This document shows positions 24,608 to 33,453 of a DNA stretch of 64,000 nt, in pieces. Under the pieces are notes generated by a model. That model worked only from the letters and a program-made list of their open reading frames with translations. It had not been told where the DNA came from and ran no database searches. The stretch comes from an uncultured Oscillospiraceae bacterium (GTDB taxonomy: Bacteria > Bacillota > Clostridia > Oscillospirales > Ruminococcaceae), in NCBI GenBank assembly GCA_900547455.1, contig URGV01000007.1, forward strand, positions 9,560 through 73,559. Direction: 5' to 3'. Position numbers and translations under genes: made by a program. Numbering within the stretch: the stretch's first letter is position 1; each line of letters opens with the position of its first letter.

Positions 24608-25804
24608 ATGAAGACGGCAGCCGTTATTGCGGAATATAATCCCTTTCACAAGGGCCATGCCTGGCAGCTTTCCCAGCTGCGGCAGCGGGGCGCCAACCAC
24701 ATCGCGGTGGTGATGAGCCCGGACTTTACCCAGCGCGGTACGCCGGCCATCCTGCCCAAACGGGTGCGCGCGGCGGCGGCCCTGCAGGGCGGGGCGGATC
24801 TTGTCCTCGAGCTGCCGGTCTGTTACGCCTGTGCGGGGGCGCAGGGCTTTGCGTTTGGGGCGGTGCAGCTGATCGGGGCGATGGGCTGTGTGGACTGGCT
24901 CGGCTTTGGCGCGGAGGACGCCGACCTGGCCCTGCTCGAGCAGGCCGCCAACGCCCTGGAGCACCCGCAGGTGCAGCTTGCCCTCAAGGAGGAACTGGCG
25001 GCGGGCATCACCTTTGCCAGGGCACGGGAGCGCGCGGTGGGGAGGGTGTTTGGAGAGCGGGTGTCGCAGATTCTGCAGCAGCCGAACAACATCCTTGCGG
25101 TGGAGTATCTGGCGCAGCTGCGGGGCTTGTCCCCCGAGCGACGTCCGCAGGCGGTACCGTTGGAGCGGGTCGGCAACGCCCACGACGGCGCGCCGGTGCA
25201 GGGCTTTGCCTCGGCCAGCTACCTGCGGGGCTTGCTGCTGGCAGGGGAATGGGAGCAGGCGGCGGAGTACCTGCCCGATTTTGCCCTCCATCTCTACCGG
25301 CAGGCGGCGAAGGAAGGCAAGCTCGCCCGGATGGAAAACGGGGAGCGCGCGGTGCTTTCCGCTCTGCGGCAGATGAGCCGGGAGGAGCTGGCGGCCCTGC
25401 CCGACCTTTCCGAGGGGATCGAGAACCGGCTGTATGCAGCGGCGCAGAAGGCTTGTTCGCTGGAGGAACTGTACGAGCAGATCAAAACCAAGCGTTACCC
25501 GCTCTCGCGGGTGCGTCGGCTGGTGCTGGCGGCCTTTTTGCAGATACCGGCGCAGGCGCATCAAACCCCGCCGCCCTATCTGCGGGTGCTGGGGATGAAC
25601 GAACGGGGCCGGGAGATCCTCTCCCGCATGAAGCGGACCGCCTCGCTGCCGGTGTCGGTGAGCCTTTCGCGTCTGGCGCAAAGCTCATCCGAAGCGGCGG
25701 CGCTTGCCGCCCTGGAGGCCGCCTGCGCCGACCAGTACGGTCTGTTCACCGAGCGGATTTTCCCCTGCGGGCTGGACTACAGCGAGCCGGTGGTGAAGGG
25801 GTAG
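24608..25804 (+). CDS. tmcAL: tRNA(Met) cytidine acetate ligase
   Basis: A 398-residue nucleotidyltransferase-fold enzyme (COG1323, YlbM type) that activates acetate with ATP and makes N4-acetylcytidine in the anticodon of elongator tRNA-Met. The N-terminal AVIAEYNPFHKGH carries the adenylate-binding HxGH motif; MSPDFTQRG follows. I start at 24608 (AGGAGG ten bases upstream); the frame continues upstream without support. It lies back to back with ackA, and both handle acetate. Confidence 0.9.
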   Translation: MKTAAVIAEYNPFHKGHAWQLSQLRQRGANHIAVVMSPDFTQRGTPAILPKRVRAAAALQGGADLVLELPVCYACAGAQGFAFGAVQLIGAMGCVDWLGFGAEDADLALLEQAANALEHPQVQLALKEELAAGITFARARERAVGRVFGERVSQILQQPNNILAVEYLAQLRGLSPERRPQAVPLERVGNAHDGAPVQGFASASYLRGLLLAGEWEQAAEYLPDFALHLYRQAAKEGKLARMENGERAVLSALRQMSREELAALPDLSEGIENRLYAAAQKACSLEELYEQIKTKRYPLSRVRRLVLAAFLQIPAQAHQTPPPYLRVLGMNERGREILSRMKRTASLPVSVSLSRLAQSSSEAAALAALEAACADQYGLFTERIFPCGLDYSEPVVKG

Positions 25805-25830
25805 AGTTTTTACAGAAGGAGGGTCTTGAG

Positions 25831-26652
25831 ATGACAGATAGAATGAAGGAAATTTTGGAAAATGTGCATCGCTTTAATGTCGACAATCTGGCCTATGTCA
25901 ATTTTGGACTGGAGCAGGAAACGGTGTATGACGCGCTGGTGGTTGCCCCGTCCTACAGCCCGGACAAAATCCTGAAGGATGCCCGCTTCCAGGTCACAGA
26001 GTTGGGGTCGAGGAGCTATTGCACAGGCTTTCTGGTGAAAAAGGACGGACTGAAAATCGCATGGATTAAGACGGCGGCCGGGGGCTGCAACATGCTGGAT
26101 TATCTGCTCATCTGCGGCGAGCTGCACTTTCAAAAGCTGATCTTCATCGGGGCGGTGGGGGCCCTCAAACCGGAATTTCAGATTGGGGAAATCTGTACGC
26201 CTAGCTATTCGATTGCGGGGACGTTGGCCAATACCTATTTGAAGAAGAGCCTGCGGGATTATGTTCCCTTTGAAAAGGTCTATCCGGCCCCCGATTTTAT
26301 CCGGCAGGTGTTGGAACTGGCGGAAGGAAAGGGAATTCCCCTCAGACAGGCCAGCGTCTTCTGCACCGATTCCATCGTCATGGAGTACACGCATCTGGAG
26401 GAGATCAGAGCATTCGGCACCGACCTGATCGAGATGGAGACCGCCACCTTCTATGAGATCGGGAGATTGATGGAGGTCCCCTCGATTGCTTTGCTGGTGG
26501 TGTCGGATAACTCGGCGACCGGCGTTCCGCTGGTCGGGAGGGATGAACAGACCGAACGGGTGTATCAACATGCTCGATCTGTTCTTTTGCCGCAGTTGAT
26601 CGAGAGCATTGTGCGGGAGATCCCGTCCGGAGGTTCTGAAGGAGAACGATAG
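25831..26652 (+). CDS. Nucleoside phosphorylase superfamily protein
   Basis: A 273-residue protein of the purine/uridine phosphorylase fold: GAVGALKPEFQIGEI corresponds to the phosphate/ribose strand, and DLIEMETATFYEIG has the Glu-Met-Glu ribose motif of the family. The N-terminal part is longer than in standard enzymes. It probably cleaves or otherwise acts on a nucleoside, but the base-binding residues do not let me name it. GAAGGAGGG precedes the ATG at 25831; a longer frame upstream is the shadow of tmcAL. Confidence 0.75.
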   Translation: MTDRMKEILENVHRFNVDNLAYVNFGLEQETVYDALVVAPSYSPDKILKDARFQVTELGSRSYCTGFLVKKDGLKIAWIKTAAGGCNMLDYLLICGELHFQKLIFIGAVGALKPEFQIGEICTPSYSIAGTLANTYLKKSLRDYVPFEKVYPAPDFIRQVLELAEGKGIPLRQASVFCTDSIVMEYTHLEEIRAFGTDLIEMETATFYEIGRLMEVPSIALLVVSDNSATGVPLVGRDEQTERVYQHARSVLLPQLIESIVREIPSGGSEGER

Positions 26653-26694
26653 GAGCACGGAACAAATCTTCCAAAAGTACCAGGAGGAAAAAAG

Positions 26695-27147
26695 ATGAAG
26701 ATAATAGAAATGCAGCATCGAACACCGCAGCAGATCGCGCAGCTGGTGGAGGTCTGGGAATCCTCTGTCCAGGCAACCCACCATTTTTTATCGGACGCCG
26801 AGGTCGAGCAGATCAAGCAATATGTCCCGCAGGCGCTGACCGAGGTGGCCCACCTGTTTGTGGCGCAGCAGGGGGAACAGCCGGTGGGCTTTATGGGAAT
26901 CGAAAAGGACTCTCTGGAAATGCTCTTCCTCGACCCGCAGGCGAGGGGCAAGGGGCTGGGAAAACAGCTCCTGCAGGAGGGAATTGCGCGCGGGGTGCGC
27001 AGGCTGACGGTCAACGAGCAAAACCCGCAGGCGCGTATCTTTTATGAGCACATGGGATTTCGGGTTTACAAAAGGACAGATTGCGACGAGCAGGGCAATC
27101 CCTACCCGCTGCTCTATATGGAACTTACGAAAAAAAGAGAAGCATGA
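26695..27147 (+). CDS. GNAT family N-acetyltransferase
   Basis: A 150-residue acetyltransferase. The acetyl-CoA loop is DPQARGKGLGKQLL (the R/Q-x-x-G-x-G/A motif), followed by LTVNEQNPQARIFYEHMGF, the classic beta-bulge and final helix. The substrate is unknown. AGGAGG precedes the ATG. It is co-directional with the phosphorylase gene, 42 bases downstream of it. Confidence 0.85.
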   Translation: MKIIEMQHRTPQQIAQLVEVWESSVQATHHFLSDAEVEQIKQYVPQALTEVAHLFVAQQGEQPVGFMGIEKDSLEMLFLDPQARGKGLGKQLLQEGIARGVRRLTVNEQNPQARIFYEHMGFRVYKRTDCDEQGNPYPLLYMELTKKREA

Positions 27148-27190
27148 AGAACCTTTGTGCGATGATTGCAAAACAGGAGGGAATCTCAAT

Positions 27191-27529
27191 ATGACAACTT
27201 TCGTTACAGCCTTACTTTATTTTGTTCTTGCTGCAGTTCTGGGAATTTTAGCGTTTGTCTTAAAAAAGAAACACACGCCATTTCCCGACTTCCGAGTGGG
27301 CTACCACCACCGGGAACTGATGGAGAGCGCACAAAAATGGGAGTACGCAAACCGCATAACGGGGAATTTATGTGCTCTGTTTGCGGCTGTGGCTCTCATC
27401 CTTGCTATCGTTTTACTGGTCGTGAAAATTGAAGGAAGGCTTGCTCTTTTACTTTTCTTCTTTTTCTCGTTTCTTTCCATCGCCGCGATTTTGGCGCTGC
27501 CGGTATTGCTGTCAAAAAAATTGGATTAG
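27191..27529 (+). CDS. SdpI-like small membrane protein (second, divergent)
   Basis: A 112-residue protein with three hydrophobic segments and the soluble motif VGYHHRELMESAQKWEYAN, a variant of the SdpI GYRT...W.YAN signature. The motif places it with SdpI-like proteins, as for the gene at 19812, but the first helix and Pro-rich loop differ. GGAGGG lies upstream of the ATG at 27191. Role unknown. Confidence 0.65.
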   Translation: MTTFVTALLYFVLAAVLGILAFVLKKKHTPFPDFRVGYHHRELMESAQKWEYANRITGNLCALFAAVALILAIVLLVVKIEGRLALLLFFFFSFLSIAAILALPVLLSKKLD

Positions 27530-27555
27530 AGCGAGTTTCTATCCAAAACGTCTTG

Positions 27556-27583
27556 AAGCGGAGACCATACAAGGCCTCCGCTT
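27556..27583. terminator. Bidirectional terminator between converging genes
   Basis: Arms AAGCGGAG (27556-27563) and CTCCGCTT (27576-27583), followed by TTG on the plus strand. Confidence 0.7.
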
Positions 27584-27587
27584 TTGT

Positions 27588-28109
27588 TCACCCCATCAGC
27601 CACCGCACCGCCGCCGCGCTGGCGACAAAGCCCATCAGGTCGGCGCACAGCGAGGCGGGCGCGGCGTAGCGGCTTTTTTTGATGCCCGCCGCCGAGCAGT
27701 ACAGGGCGATGGTGTAGAAGGTGGTCTCGGTCGAGCCCATCAGCACGCTGGCAATCTGTCCGGCCTGGCTGTCCGGGCCAAACTGGGAAAGAATATTCTG
27801 GAACACCACCAGCGCCCCGCTGCCGGACAGCGGCCGCAGCAGGGTCAGGGGGATAATCGGCTCCGGCAGCCCCAGCAGGCTGGCCGGAGCGCTCAATGCC
27901 CGGGACAGCAGCTCTAGCGCGCCGGAGGACTGAAAGACGCTGACCGCCAGCGTCAGCAGCATCAGGGAGGGGAACATATCCAGCACCACCTGCAGCCCCT
28001 CTCGCACACCCCTGGCAAAGGCGGAGAGGAGATCCACCCGCTGGACAAGCGCCCCCAAAAAGACCATGCACAGCACCAGCGGCACAATGAGGTTGGAGAA
28101 AAAGCTCAT
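27588..28109 (-). CDS. spmB: Spore maturation protein B
   Basis: A 173-residue membrane protein of the SpmB/nucleoside-recognition (Gate) domain family. It has a GSTETTFYTIALYCSA segment typical of SpmB. In Bacillus, SpmA and SpmB are needed for spore core dehydration. The start at 28109 overlaps the spmA stop by four bases; a longer upstream frame is inside spmA. Its presence supports a spore-forming organism. Confidence 0.9.
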   Translation of the reverse strand: MSFFSNLIVPLVLCMVFLGALVQRVDLLSAFARGVREGLQVVLDMFPSLMLLTLAVSVFQSSGALELLSRALSAPASLLGLPEPIIPLTLLRPLSGSGALVVFQNILSQFGPDSQAGQIASVLMGSTETTFYTIALYCSAAGIKKSRYAAPASLCADLMGFVASAAAVRWLMG

Positions 28110-28735
28110 CGGCGGCACCCCCTTCGGGCACAGGTGCCGGGATGCGGCCGGGCAGAGAGCGGGGAGAGGCAAGCCATCGCCTTGGCGGCGATTATCCCGG
28201 CGGTCAGCGACAGCGCCGTCGAGACCCAGACCGCGGGAAGAATCGCCATCGGTTCAGCCGAGCCGGCCTGCAGGCGCAGCATGGCCGCGGTGGTCGGGAT
28301 CAGCTGCAGCGAAGCGGTGTTGAGCAGGATGACCAGAATGCTCTCGTCGCAGGCAGTCTGCCGGTCGGGAGCGCTTTTCTGAAACTCCTGCACCGCCCGG
28401 ATTCCGGCAGGAGCCGCCGCCGCGCCCAGCCCCAGCAGGTTGGCGGCAAGGTTTACGCAGACCTCCTGCGCGGCGGCAGAATCCTTTTTGATGCGGGGGA
28501 ACAGCCGCGAGACAATGGGGGAAAAGAGGTTGGAGAGGGCTTTTAAAAGTCCGGCCTGCCGGGCTACCTCCATCACACCGCTCCACAGGCAGATGCCGCA
28601 GCCGGTGGCGACAGCCAGCTCCACCGCTTTTTGCGGGGAGGCAAGCAGCGCGGAGCACACCGCGTCCAGCGACCCCTGCAAGATGGCGGTAATCAGAGAA
28701 AAGGAAAGAATCAGCACGATCAAAAATCCGAGCAT
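28106..28735 (-). CDS. spmA: Spore maturation protein A
   Basis: A 209-residue membrane protein of the same Gate-domain family as SpmB, with GCGICLWSGVMEVARQAGL and NLLGLGAAAAPAGIRA segments typical of SpmA. The start at 28735 follows AAGGGGG; an upstream ATG extends into AT-rich non-coding sequence. It is translationally coupled to spmB. Confidence 0.9.
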   Translation of the reverse strand: MLGFLIVLILSFSLITAILQGSLDAVCSALLASPQKAVELAVATGCGICLWSGVMEVARQAGLLKALSNLFSPIVSRLFPRIKKDSAAAQEVCVNLAANLLGLGAAAAPAGIRAVQEFQKSAPDRQTACDESILVILLNTASLQLIPTTAAMLRLQAGSAEPMAILPAVWVSTALSLTAGIIAAKAMACLSPLSARPHPGTCARRGCRR

Positions 28736-28839
28736 GACAGTGCCCCCTTGTTTTGATAGGATGTGACACCCCTCGACAGAGAGTAATGAAAAGTTTACAT
28801 TTTTCACGCAAAGTTTGCATAACCCGCCACCGAATACAA

Positions 28840-28868
28840 TTGACAGAAACTGGAAAATAAAGTATATT
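28840..28868 (+). promoter_or_regulatory. Promoter of the AbrB-type regulator
   Basis: -35 TTGACA (28840-28845), 17-base spacer, -10 TATATT (28863-28868), just before the AAAGGGAG ribosome site. Confidence 0.8.
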
Positions 28869-28913
28869 TATCATAAAAAGACGAATCCGGAAAAGAAAAG
28901 GGAGTTGGTCAAG

Positions 28914-29168
28914 ATGAAAACGACCGGAATTGTCCGCAAGATAGACGAGCTGGGAAGGGTTGTACTGCCGATCGAGATGAGGAAAACGCTGAATCTTCAG
29001 ATCCGCGACGAGGTGGAGATTCAGATGCAGGATAAATCCATCGTGATCAAAAAATACGAGCCGGAAAAGGACAACCGCTGTGTCTTCTGCGCGTCGCAGG
29101 AAAATCTGCAGCAGTTTAAGGGCAGCTGGATCTGCGGAGACTGCCTGCAGGAGCTTGTGTCAAAATAG
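28914..29168 (+). CDS. AbrB/SpoVT-type transition-state regulator with C-terminal zinc-ribbon-like motif
   Basis: An 84-residue DNA-binding protein. The N-terminal swapped-hairpin AbrB domain reads GIVRKIDELGRVVLPIEMRK. The C-terminus has CVFC and CGDC, a four-cysteine pattern seen in clostridial AbrB relatives. The start is at 28914; the frame extends upstream over the promoter and is not coding. AbrB-type proteins control the switch from growth to sporulation and secondary traits; targets here are unknown. It is divergent from spmAB. Confidence 0.88.
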   Translation: MKTTGIVRKIDELGRVVLPIEMRKTLNLQIRDEVEIQMQDKSIVIKKYEPEKDNRCVFCASQENLQQFKGSWICGDCLQELVSK

Positions 29169-29289
29169 TTGGAAGGAACTGGGGAAAAGGGAAGAACTTT
29201 CTCTCAAAAAAATATGTGCGCCGCCGGGTGAATAGAACGCGGCAATCGGTGAAAAATAACATTGTCCTCAAAAACGATAAGGAGATGTT

Positions 29290-29517
29290 ATGATGCTTGA
29301 TAAACTTGTTTTGGCATTGGTCATCATCGGCGCACTGAACTGGGGCAGCATCGGGATCTTTCAGTTCGACCTGGTGGCAGCTCTGTTTGGGGGCCAGGCG
29401 GCTTTGCTCAGCCGCATTGTCTATACCCTGGTGGCCCTGGCTGGTGTCTGGGCGATTTCCTTCTTTTTCCGCGACACCGAGGCCAGCCACGAGACAGCAC
29501 GAGAACGACATATATAG
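29290..29517 (+). CDS. DUF378 family small membrane protein
   Basis: A 75-residue protein with two helices. The N-terminal LVLALVIIGALNWGSIGIF is the DUF378 (YuzA-like) signature. AAGGAG lies five bases before the ATG at 29290 and eight before the one at 29293; the second may be the true start. Function unknown. A strong terminator follows. Confidence 0.8.
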   Translation: MMLDKLVLALVIIGALNWGSIGIFQFDLVAALFGGQAALLSRIVYTLVALAGVWAISFFFRDTEASHETARERHI

Positions 29518-29520
29518 AAA

Positions 29521-29558
29521 AAATCCCCGCCACAGATTGTTCTGCGGCGGGGATTTTT
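29521..29558 (+). terminator. Terminator after the DUF378 gene
   Basis: AAATCCCCGCC (29521-29531) pairs with GGCGGGGATTT, followed by seven T in all. Confidence 0.85.
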
Positions 29559-29579
29559 TTGCACGTGTGGGAAAAAGAT

Positions 29580-29813
29580 TTATTTCTCCTTGCGTTTGCA
29601 CAACAGATTTTTTAACTTGTACATATTGGCGGCGCGGCGGCGCAGCGTCTTTTCGATGTCCACCTCGATGCGCCCGTCATCATAGACGATGATGCAGCTG
29701 CCCTCCTCGGCGTTGGGCGGCAGATTCTTGCGGGGGATGGCGTCAAAGCCGCCGGTCGGCGTCTCGCAGACCACATACCCCTCCTCAAAGCGGTCGATAA
29801 TCAGTTCTTTCAT
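29580..29813 (-). CDS. DUF3006 family protein
   Basis: A 77-residue protein with the DUF3006 beta-rich pattern (IDRFEEGYVVCET... then a basic tail). Genes of this family commonly follow ComEC-like MBL hydrolases, as here, 27 bases downstream. Function unknown; a small partner or regulator of the hydrolase is possible. Confidence 0.8.
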   Translation of the reverse strand: MKELIIDRFEEGYVVCETPTGGFDAIPRKNLPPNAEEGSCIIVYDDGRIEVDIEKTLRRRAANMYKLKNLLCKRKEK

Positions 29814-29840
29814 CGTGTTTCACCTGTTCCTTTTTTGAGA

Positions 29841-30830
29841 TTATGGTTTTTCGGTGCGGACAGAGATGGTTTCTCCGTCGCTTGTGAAGGTGATGTTGCC
29901 GTCCAGGTCGGTGCGGTAGTATTCGACCCCCATCGCCTCCAGCTTTTCAATCGTCTCGTCGTGCGGATGGCCGTACTGGTTGCCGCGCCCGCAGGAGATG
30001 GAGGCGTATTCCGGCGTCACCGCGTCCAGATATTCCTGGCTGGAGGAGGTGGAGCTGCCATGGTGGCCCATCGTCATCACATCGCAGTCGAGATCGGCGC
30101 CGCTCTGCACCAGCATCTCCTCCATATCCTCCTCCTGGTCGCCGTTAAAGAGAAAGGAGCTTTCGCCAAAGTCCAGGCGGGTGACCAGCGAGGTGTTGTT
30201 CTTGTTGTCGGCGGCCTGCGGGTCCACCGGCCCCAGAACGGTCAGCACTGCGCCGCTGCCAAGGTCGATGGTGTCGCCTGCGGCGGCGGTGAAGAGGGGA
30301 ATGTCCTTCTCCTCGATGACGTCCAGCACGTCCTCATAGGTTTTGGTGGTGGGGATCAGATCGTCCGGCATCTCGCCGAAAAAGACCCCGCCGGGCACGT
30401 CGATATTTTCGAGCACGGTATCCATCCCGCCAATGTGGTCAGAGTCGGGATGGGTGGCCAGCACATAGTCCAGCTCGGTCAGCCCCAGCTGCTTGATAAA
30501 GTCCAGTACCTCGTCGCCTTTGTCATTTTCGCCGGCATCGATCAGCAGCGAATTCTCCTCGGTGGTGATCAGGATGCTCTCGCCCTGGCCGACGTCAATG
30601 ACATAGACCTTCAGCTCGCCGGAGGCCGGCAGGGTTGGCGCGGGCGAGGTGGGACCTCCGTAGAGGATGCGGTCGATAAAGTTCATGCACTCCTGCGCAA
30701 ACGAGGTGTCGATGCCGATCATGTCGCCGCCAAAGGTGATGACGCTCAGGATCACCGCTGCTGCGGCAAAGGCCGAGAGCACCCATTTGGGCAGGTTGCT
30801 GTTTTGTTTTCTGCGTCTTCTTTTTGCCAT
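29841..30830 (-). CDS. Secreted or membrane-anchored ComEC-like MBL-fold hydrolase
   Basis: A 329-residue protein: basic N-terminus, one membrane helix, then a metallo-beta-lactamase fold resembling the C-terminal domain of ComEC/Rec2. Motifs are DVGQGESILI, LLIDAGEND, and ATHPDSDHIGG (the metal site, with TxxxSDHxGG instead of HxHxDH), then MGHHGSSTSS. It lacks the ComEC channel, so it is not a DNA uptake protein by itself. Activity may be extracellular nuclease or phosphodiesterase; this is inference. It is followed by DUF3006. Confidence 0.82.
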   Translation of the reverse strand: MAKRRRRKQNSNLPKWVLSAFAAAAVILSVITFGGDMIGIDTSFAQECMNFIDRILYGGPTSPAPTLPASGELKVYVIDVGQGESILITTEENSLLIDAGENDKGDEVLDFIKQLGLTELDYVLATHPDSDHIGGMDTVLENIDVPGGVFFGEMPDDLIPTTKTYEDVLDVIEEKDIPLFTAAAGDTIDLGSGAVLTVLGPVDPQAADNKNNTSLVTRLDFGESSFLFNGDQEEDMEEMLVQSGADLDCDVMTMGHHGSSTSSSQEYLDAVTPEYASISCGRGNQYGHPHDETIEKLEAMGVEYYRTDLDGNITFTSDGETISVRTEKP

Positions 30831-30866
30831 AAGGGATGGTTCCTCCGTCGATGGGATGATGCAGCC

Positions 30867-32840
30867 TTACCGCCGCTTCTGGCGCGGGGAGCGGGTGTCG
30901 TTGGTCAGCACGCCGTCGCGGGTGACCACGCTGCCCCGGCGGGAGCGGTGGGCCGGTGTCTTGGAACGGGCGCTGTTTGTCCGCTGGCCACCTGCTTTTG
31001 CCGCCGTTTTGGGCGCTGCTGGCTTGCGCGGGTGGGTGCGGATGTATTCGCTGTCCGGCGCGACCAGACAGTCCAGTCCGTAGCCGATCAGGTCCTCGCG
31101 GTGGGCGTGGATGAGCGCCTCAATGACCGCGCGGCGGTTTTCCGGCTTGTAATACTGCAGCAGGGTGCGCTGGTAGAATTTTTCCTGCGCGCTCTTGGGC
31201 ACATAGACCGGCTCCATCGTCTGCGGATCAAGGCCGGTGTAGAACATGCAGGTGGAGTTGGTGCCGGGGGTGGGGTAAAAGTCCTGCACCTGCTCGGGGC
31301 GCATGTGGTGGCGCTTTAAGTAGAGCGCCAGCTCCACCGCGTCGGCGATGGTGCAGCCCGGGTGGGAGGACATCAGGTAGGGCACCAGATACTGCTCCTT
31401 GCCGATGCGCTTGGTCTCCTCATAAAAGCGCTTGCAGAAGCGGTCGAAGTCCTGGATGTGCGGCTTGCCCATTTTATCCAGCACGTGGTTGACACAATGC
31501 TCGGGGGCAACCTTGAGCTGCCCGCTGATGTGGTGCTGCACCAGCTCCTGCAAAAAGGTGGGGTTGGGGTCGGCGTTGAGGTAGTCGTAGCGGATGCCCG
31601 AGCGGACAAACACCTTTTTGACCCCCGGCAGTTTGCGCAGTTTGCGCAGAATGCCGACATACTCCATGTGATCCACCTCCAGCTGCGGGCAGGGCTTGGG
31701 CGCCAGGCACTTGCGGTTCTGGCACAGGCCGTGCTTCAGCTGCTTTTTGCAGGAGGGGTAGCGGAAGTCGGCGGTCGGGCCGCCAACGTCGTGGATGTAT
31801 CCTTTAAAGTGCGGGTTGTGGGTCATCTCCTCGGCCTCGTGGACGATCGATTCCTCGCTGCGGGAGACCACCTGCCGTCCCTGGTGGAAGGTGATGGCGC
31901 AGAAGTTGCAGTTGCCAAAGCAGCCGCGGTTCTGGATGATCGAGAACTCGACCTCCTTGATGGCGTCCACCCCGCCCAGCGCCTCATAGGAGGGGTGATA
32001 GGTGCGGGTGAAGGGCAGGTCGAATACGCGGTCCAGCTCCTCCCGGGTGAGGGAGGGCATCGGCGGATTCTGCACCAGGTAGCCGGTGTTGGTCTGCTTT
32101 TGCACGATGGTCTTGCCGTAGACCGCATCCTGCCACTCGGTCTGGATCTGGTGGGCCTTGGCGTAGCTCTCCTTGTTCTCCGAGACCTTGTGGAAGGAGG
32201 CGCAGGTCACACTGTCCTTTGGAATCTCATCCTGGGTACACAGGTAGCAGGTGCCGCGGATGTCGCGGATTTCATGGATGTCCTTGCCTGCCTTGAGTTG
32301 CTCGGTGAGCTGGGCAATCACCTTTTCACCCATGCCGTACAGCAGCAGGTCGGCCTGCGCGTCGACAAGGATGGAGGGGCGCACCGCGTCGTCCCAGTAG
32401 TCGTAGTGGGCAAAGCGCCGCAGCGAGGCCTCCAGCCCGCCGATGACGATGGGGGAGTCCGGATACAGCTGCCGCAGCTTGCGGGAATAGACGATGGTGG
32501 CGCGGTCGGGGCGGCGGCCTGCCTTGCCGCCGGGGGTGTAGGCGTCATCGCTGCGCTTGCGCTTGGCGGCGGTATAGTGGGCGACCATCGAGTCAATGTT
32601 GCCGCCGGTGACCAGAAAGGCGTATTTGGGTGCGCCAAACTCCATGTAGTCCCGGTCGGAGACCGGCTGGGAGATGATGCCGATCGAAAATCCCAGCGAC
32701 TCGATGACGCGGGAGATGATCGCCGCGCCAAAGCTGGGGTGGTCGACATAGGCGTCGCCGATGATATAGACAAAATCCAGCTGATCCCAGCCGCGCGCGG
32801 CGGCCTCAGCTTTGGTGATGGGAAGAAACTGAGAGGTCAT
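30867..32840 (-). CDS. YgiQ family radical SAM protein
   Basis: A 657-residue protein with an N-terminal UPF0313/YgiQ domain, the radical SAM cluster motif CFGNCNFC (Cys-x3-Cys-x2-Cys) near the middle, and the family C-terminal region with a basic tail. The reaction is not established for the family. AAGGAG precedes the ATG at 32840. It lies 36 bases upstream of the MBL gene on the same strand and may be co-transcribed. Confidence 0.92.
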   Translation of the reverse strand: MTSQFLPITKAEAAARGWDQLDFVYIIGDAYVDHPSFGAAIISRVIESLGFSIGIISQPVSDRDYMEFGAPKYAFLVTGGNIDSMVAHYTAAKRKRSDDAYTPGGKAGRRPDRATIVYSRKLRQLYPDSPIVIGGLEASLRRFAHYDYWDDAVRPSILVDAQADLLLYGMGEKVIAQLTEQLKAGKDIHEIRDIRGTCYLCTQDEIPKDSVTCASFHKVSENKESYAKAHQIQTEWQDAVYGKTIVQKQTNTGYLVQNPPMPSLTREELDRVFDLPFTRTYHPSYEALGGVDAIKEVEFSIIQNRGCFGNCNFCAITFHQGRQVVSRSEESIVHEAEEMTHNPHFKGYIHDVGGPTADFRYPSCKKQLKHGLCQNRKCLAPKPCPQLEVDHMEYVGILRKLRKLPGVKKVFVRSGIRYDYLNADPNPTFLQELVQHHISGQLKVAPEHCVNHVLDKMGKPHIQDFDRFCKRFYEETKRIGKEQYLVPYLMSSHPGCTIADAVELALYLKRHHMRPEQVQDFYPTPGTNSTCMFYTGLDPQTMEPVYVPKSAQEKFYQRTLLQYYKPENRRAVIEALIHAHREDLIGYGLDCLVAPDSEYIRTHPRKPAAPKTAAKAGGQRTNSARSKTPAHRSRRGSVVTRDGVLTNDTRSPRQKRR

Positions 32841-32951
32841 GGATGCTCCTTTTTCGATTCAATGGGGTTGGTTGCGGTTGTAGGACTAGTATACCACAAA
32901 ACAGGGTGGAGAGCAAAGCGTTTTTGCGTTTGGAAGGCGCGCAATAAAAAA

Positions 32952-32979
32952 ACCGGATACAGGAAACCCTGTATCCGGT
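32952..32979 (-). terminator. Terminator of the rplJ-rplL operon
   Basis: Perfect 12-bp arms (32952-32963 and 32968-32979), T run on the minus strand, directly after rplL. Confidence 0.92.
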
Positions 32980-33004
32980 AAAAAGTATCTTTTGAAAAAA
33001 GAAC

Positions 33005-33379
33005 TTATTTGAGTTCGATCTCAGCGCCAGCCTCTTCGAGCTTGGTCTTGATCTCCTCAGCGTCAGCCTTGGAAACGCCCTCTTTGATCGGTTTCGGGCA
33101 CTCGTCAACCAGAGCTTTAGCCTCTTTCAGGCCCAGGCCGGTGATCTCTTTAACCAGTTTGATAACGCCCATCTTGGAAGCGCCAGCGCTCTTCAGGATA
33201 ACGTCAAACTCAGTTTTCTCCTCAGCAGCAGCGGCAGCAGCCGGAGCAGCAGCAACAGCAACCGGAGCAGCGGCGGAAACGCCGAATTCTTCTTCCAGTG
33301 CTTTAACGAGCTCAGCAAGCTCAAGAACGGTCAGTTCTTTAACATTCTCAACAAATGCTAAAACTTTCTCAGAAGCCAT
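33005..33379 (-). CDS. rplL: 50S ribosomal protein L7/L12
   Basis: A 124-residue stalk protein, full length. The N-terminal dimerisation helix, the Ala-rich hinge (about residues 35-52) and the C-terminal factor-binding domain ([20 protein letters not shown]) are all present. Codon use is strongly biased, as in highly expressed genes. It follows rplJ and ends at a strong terminator, so no rpoB gene follows. Confidence 0.98.
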   Translation of the reverse strand: MASEKVLAFVENVKELTVLELAELVKALEEEFGVSAAAPVAVAAAPAAAAAAEEKTEFDVILKSAGASKMGVIKLVKEITGLGLKEAKALVDECPKPIKEGVSKADAEEIKTKLEEAGAEIELK

Positions 33380-33453
33380 GATAGTACCTCCATAATGTAA
33401 TTTTCAAAATTGTTTGGTGGCGGGTCTATTGCCCGCGGCATAAAAAGGATGGA

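Noticed and set aside
29841..30830. ComEC DNA-uptake channel
   Set aside because: Only the MBL domain with one membrane anchor is present; the competence channel helices are missing.
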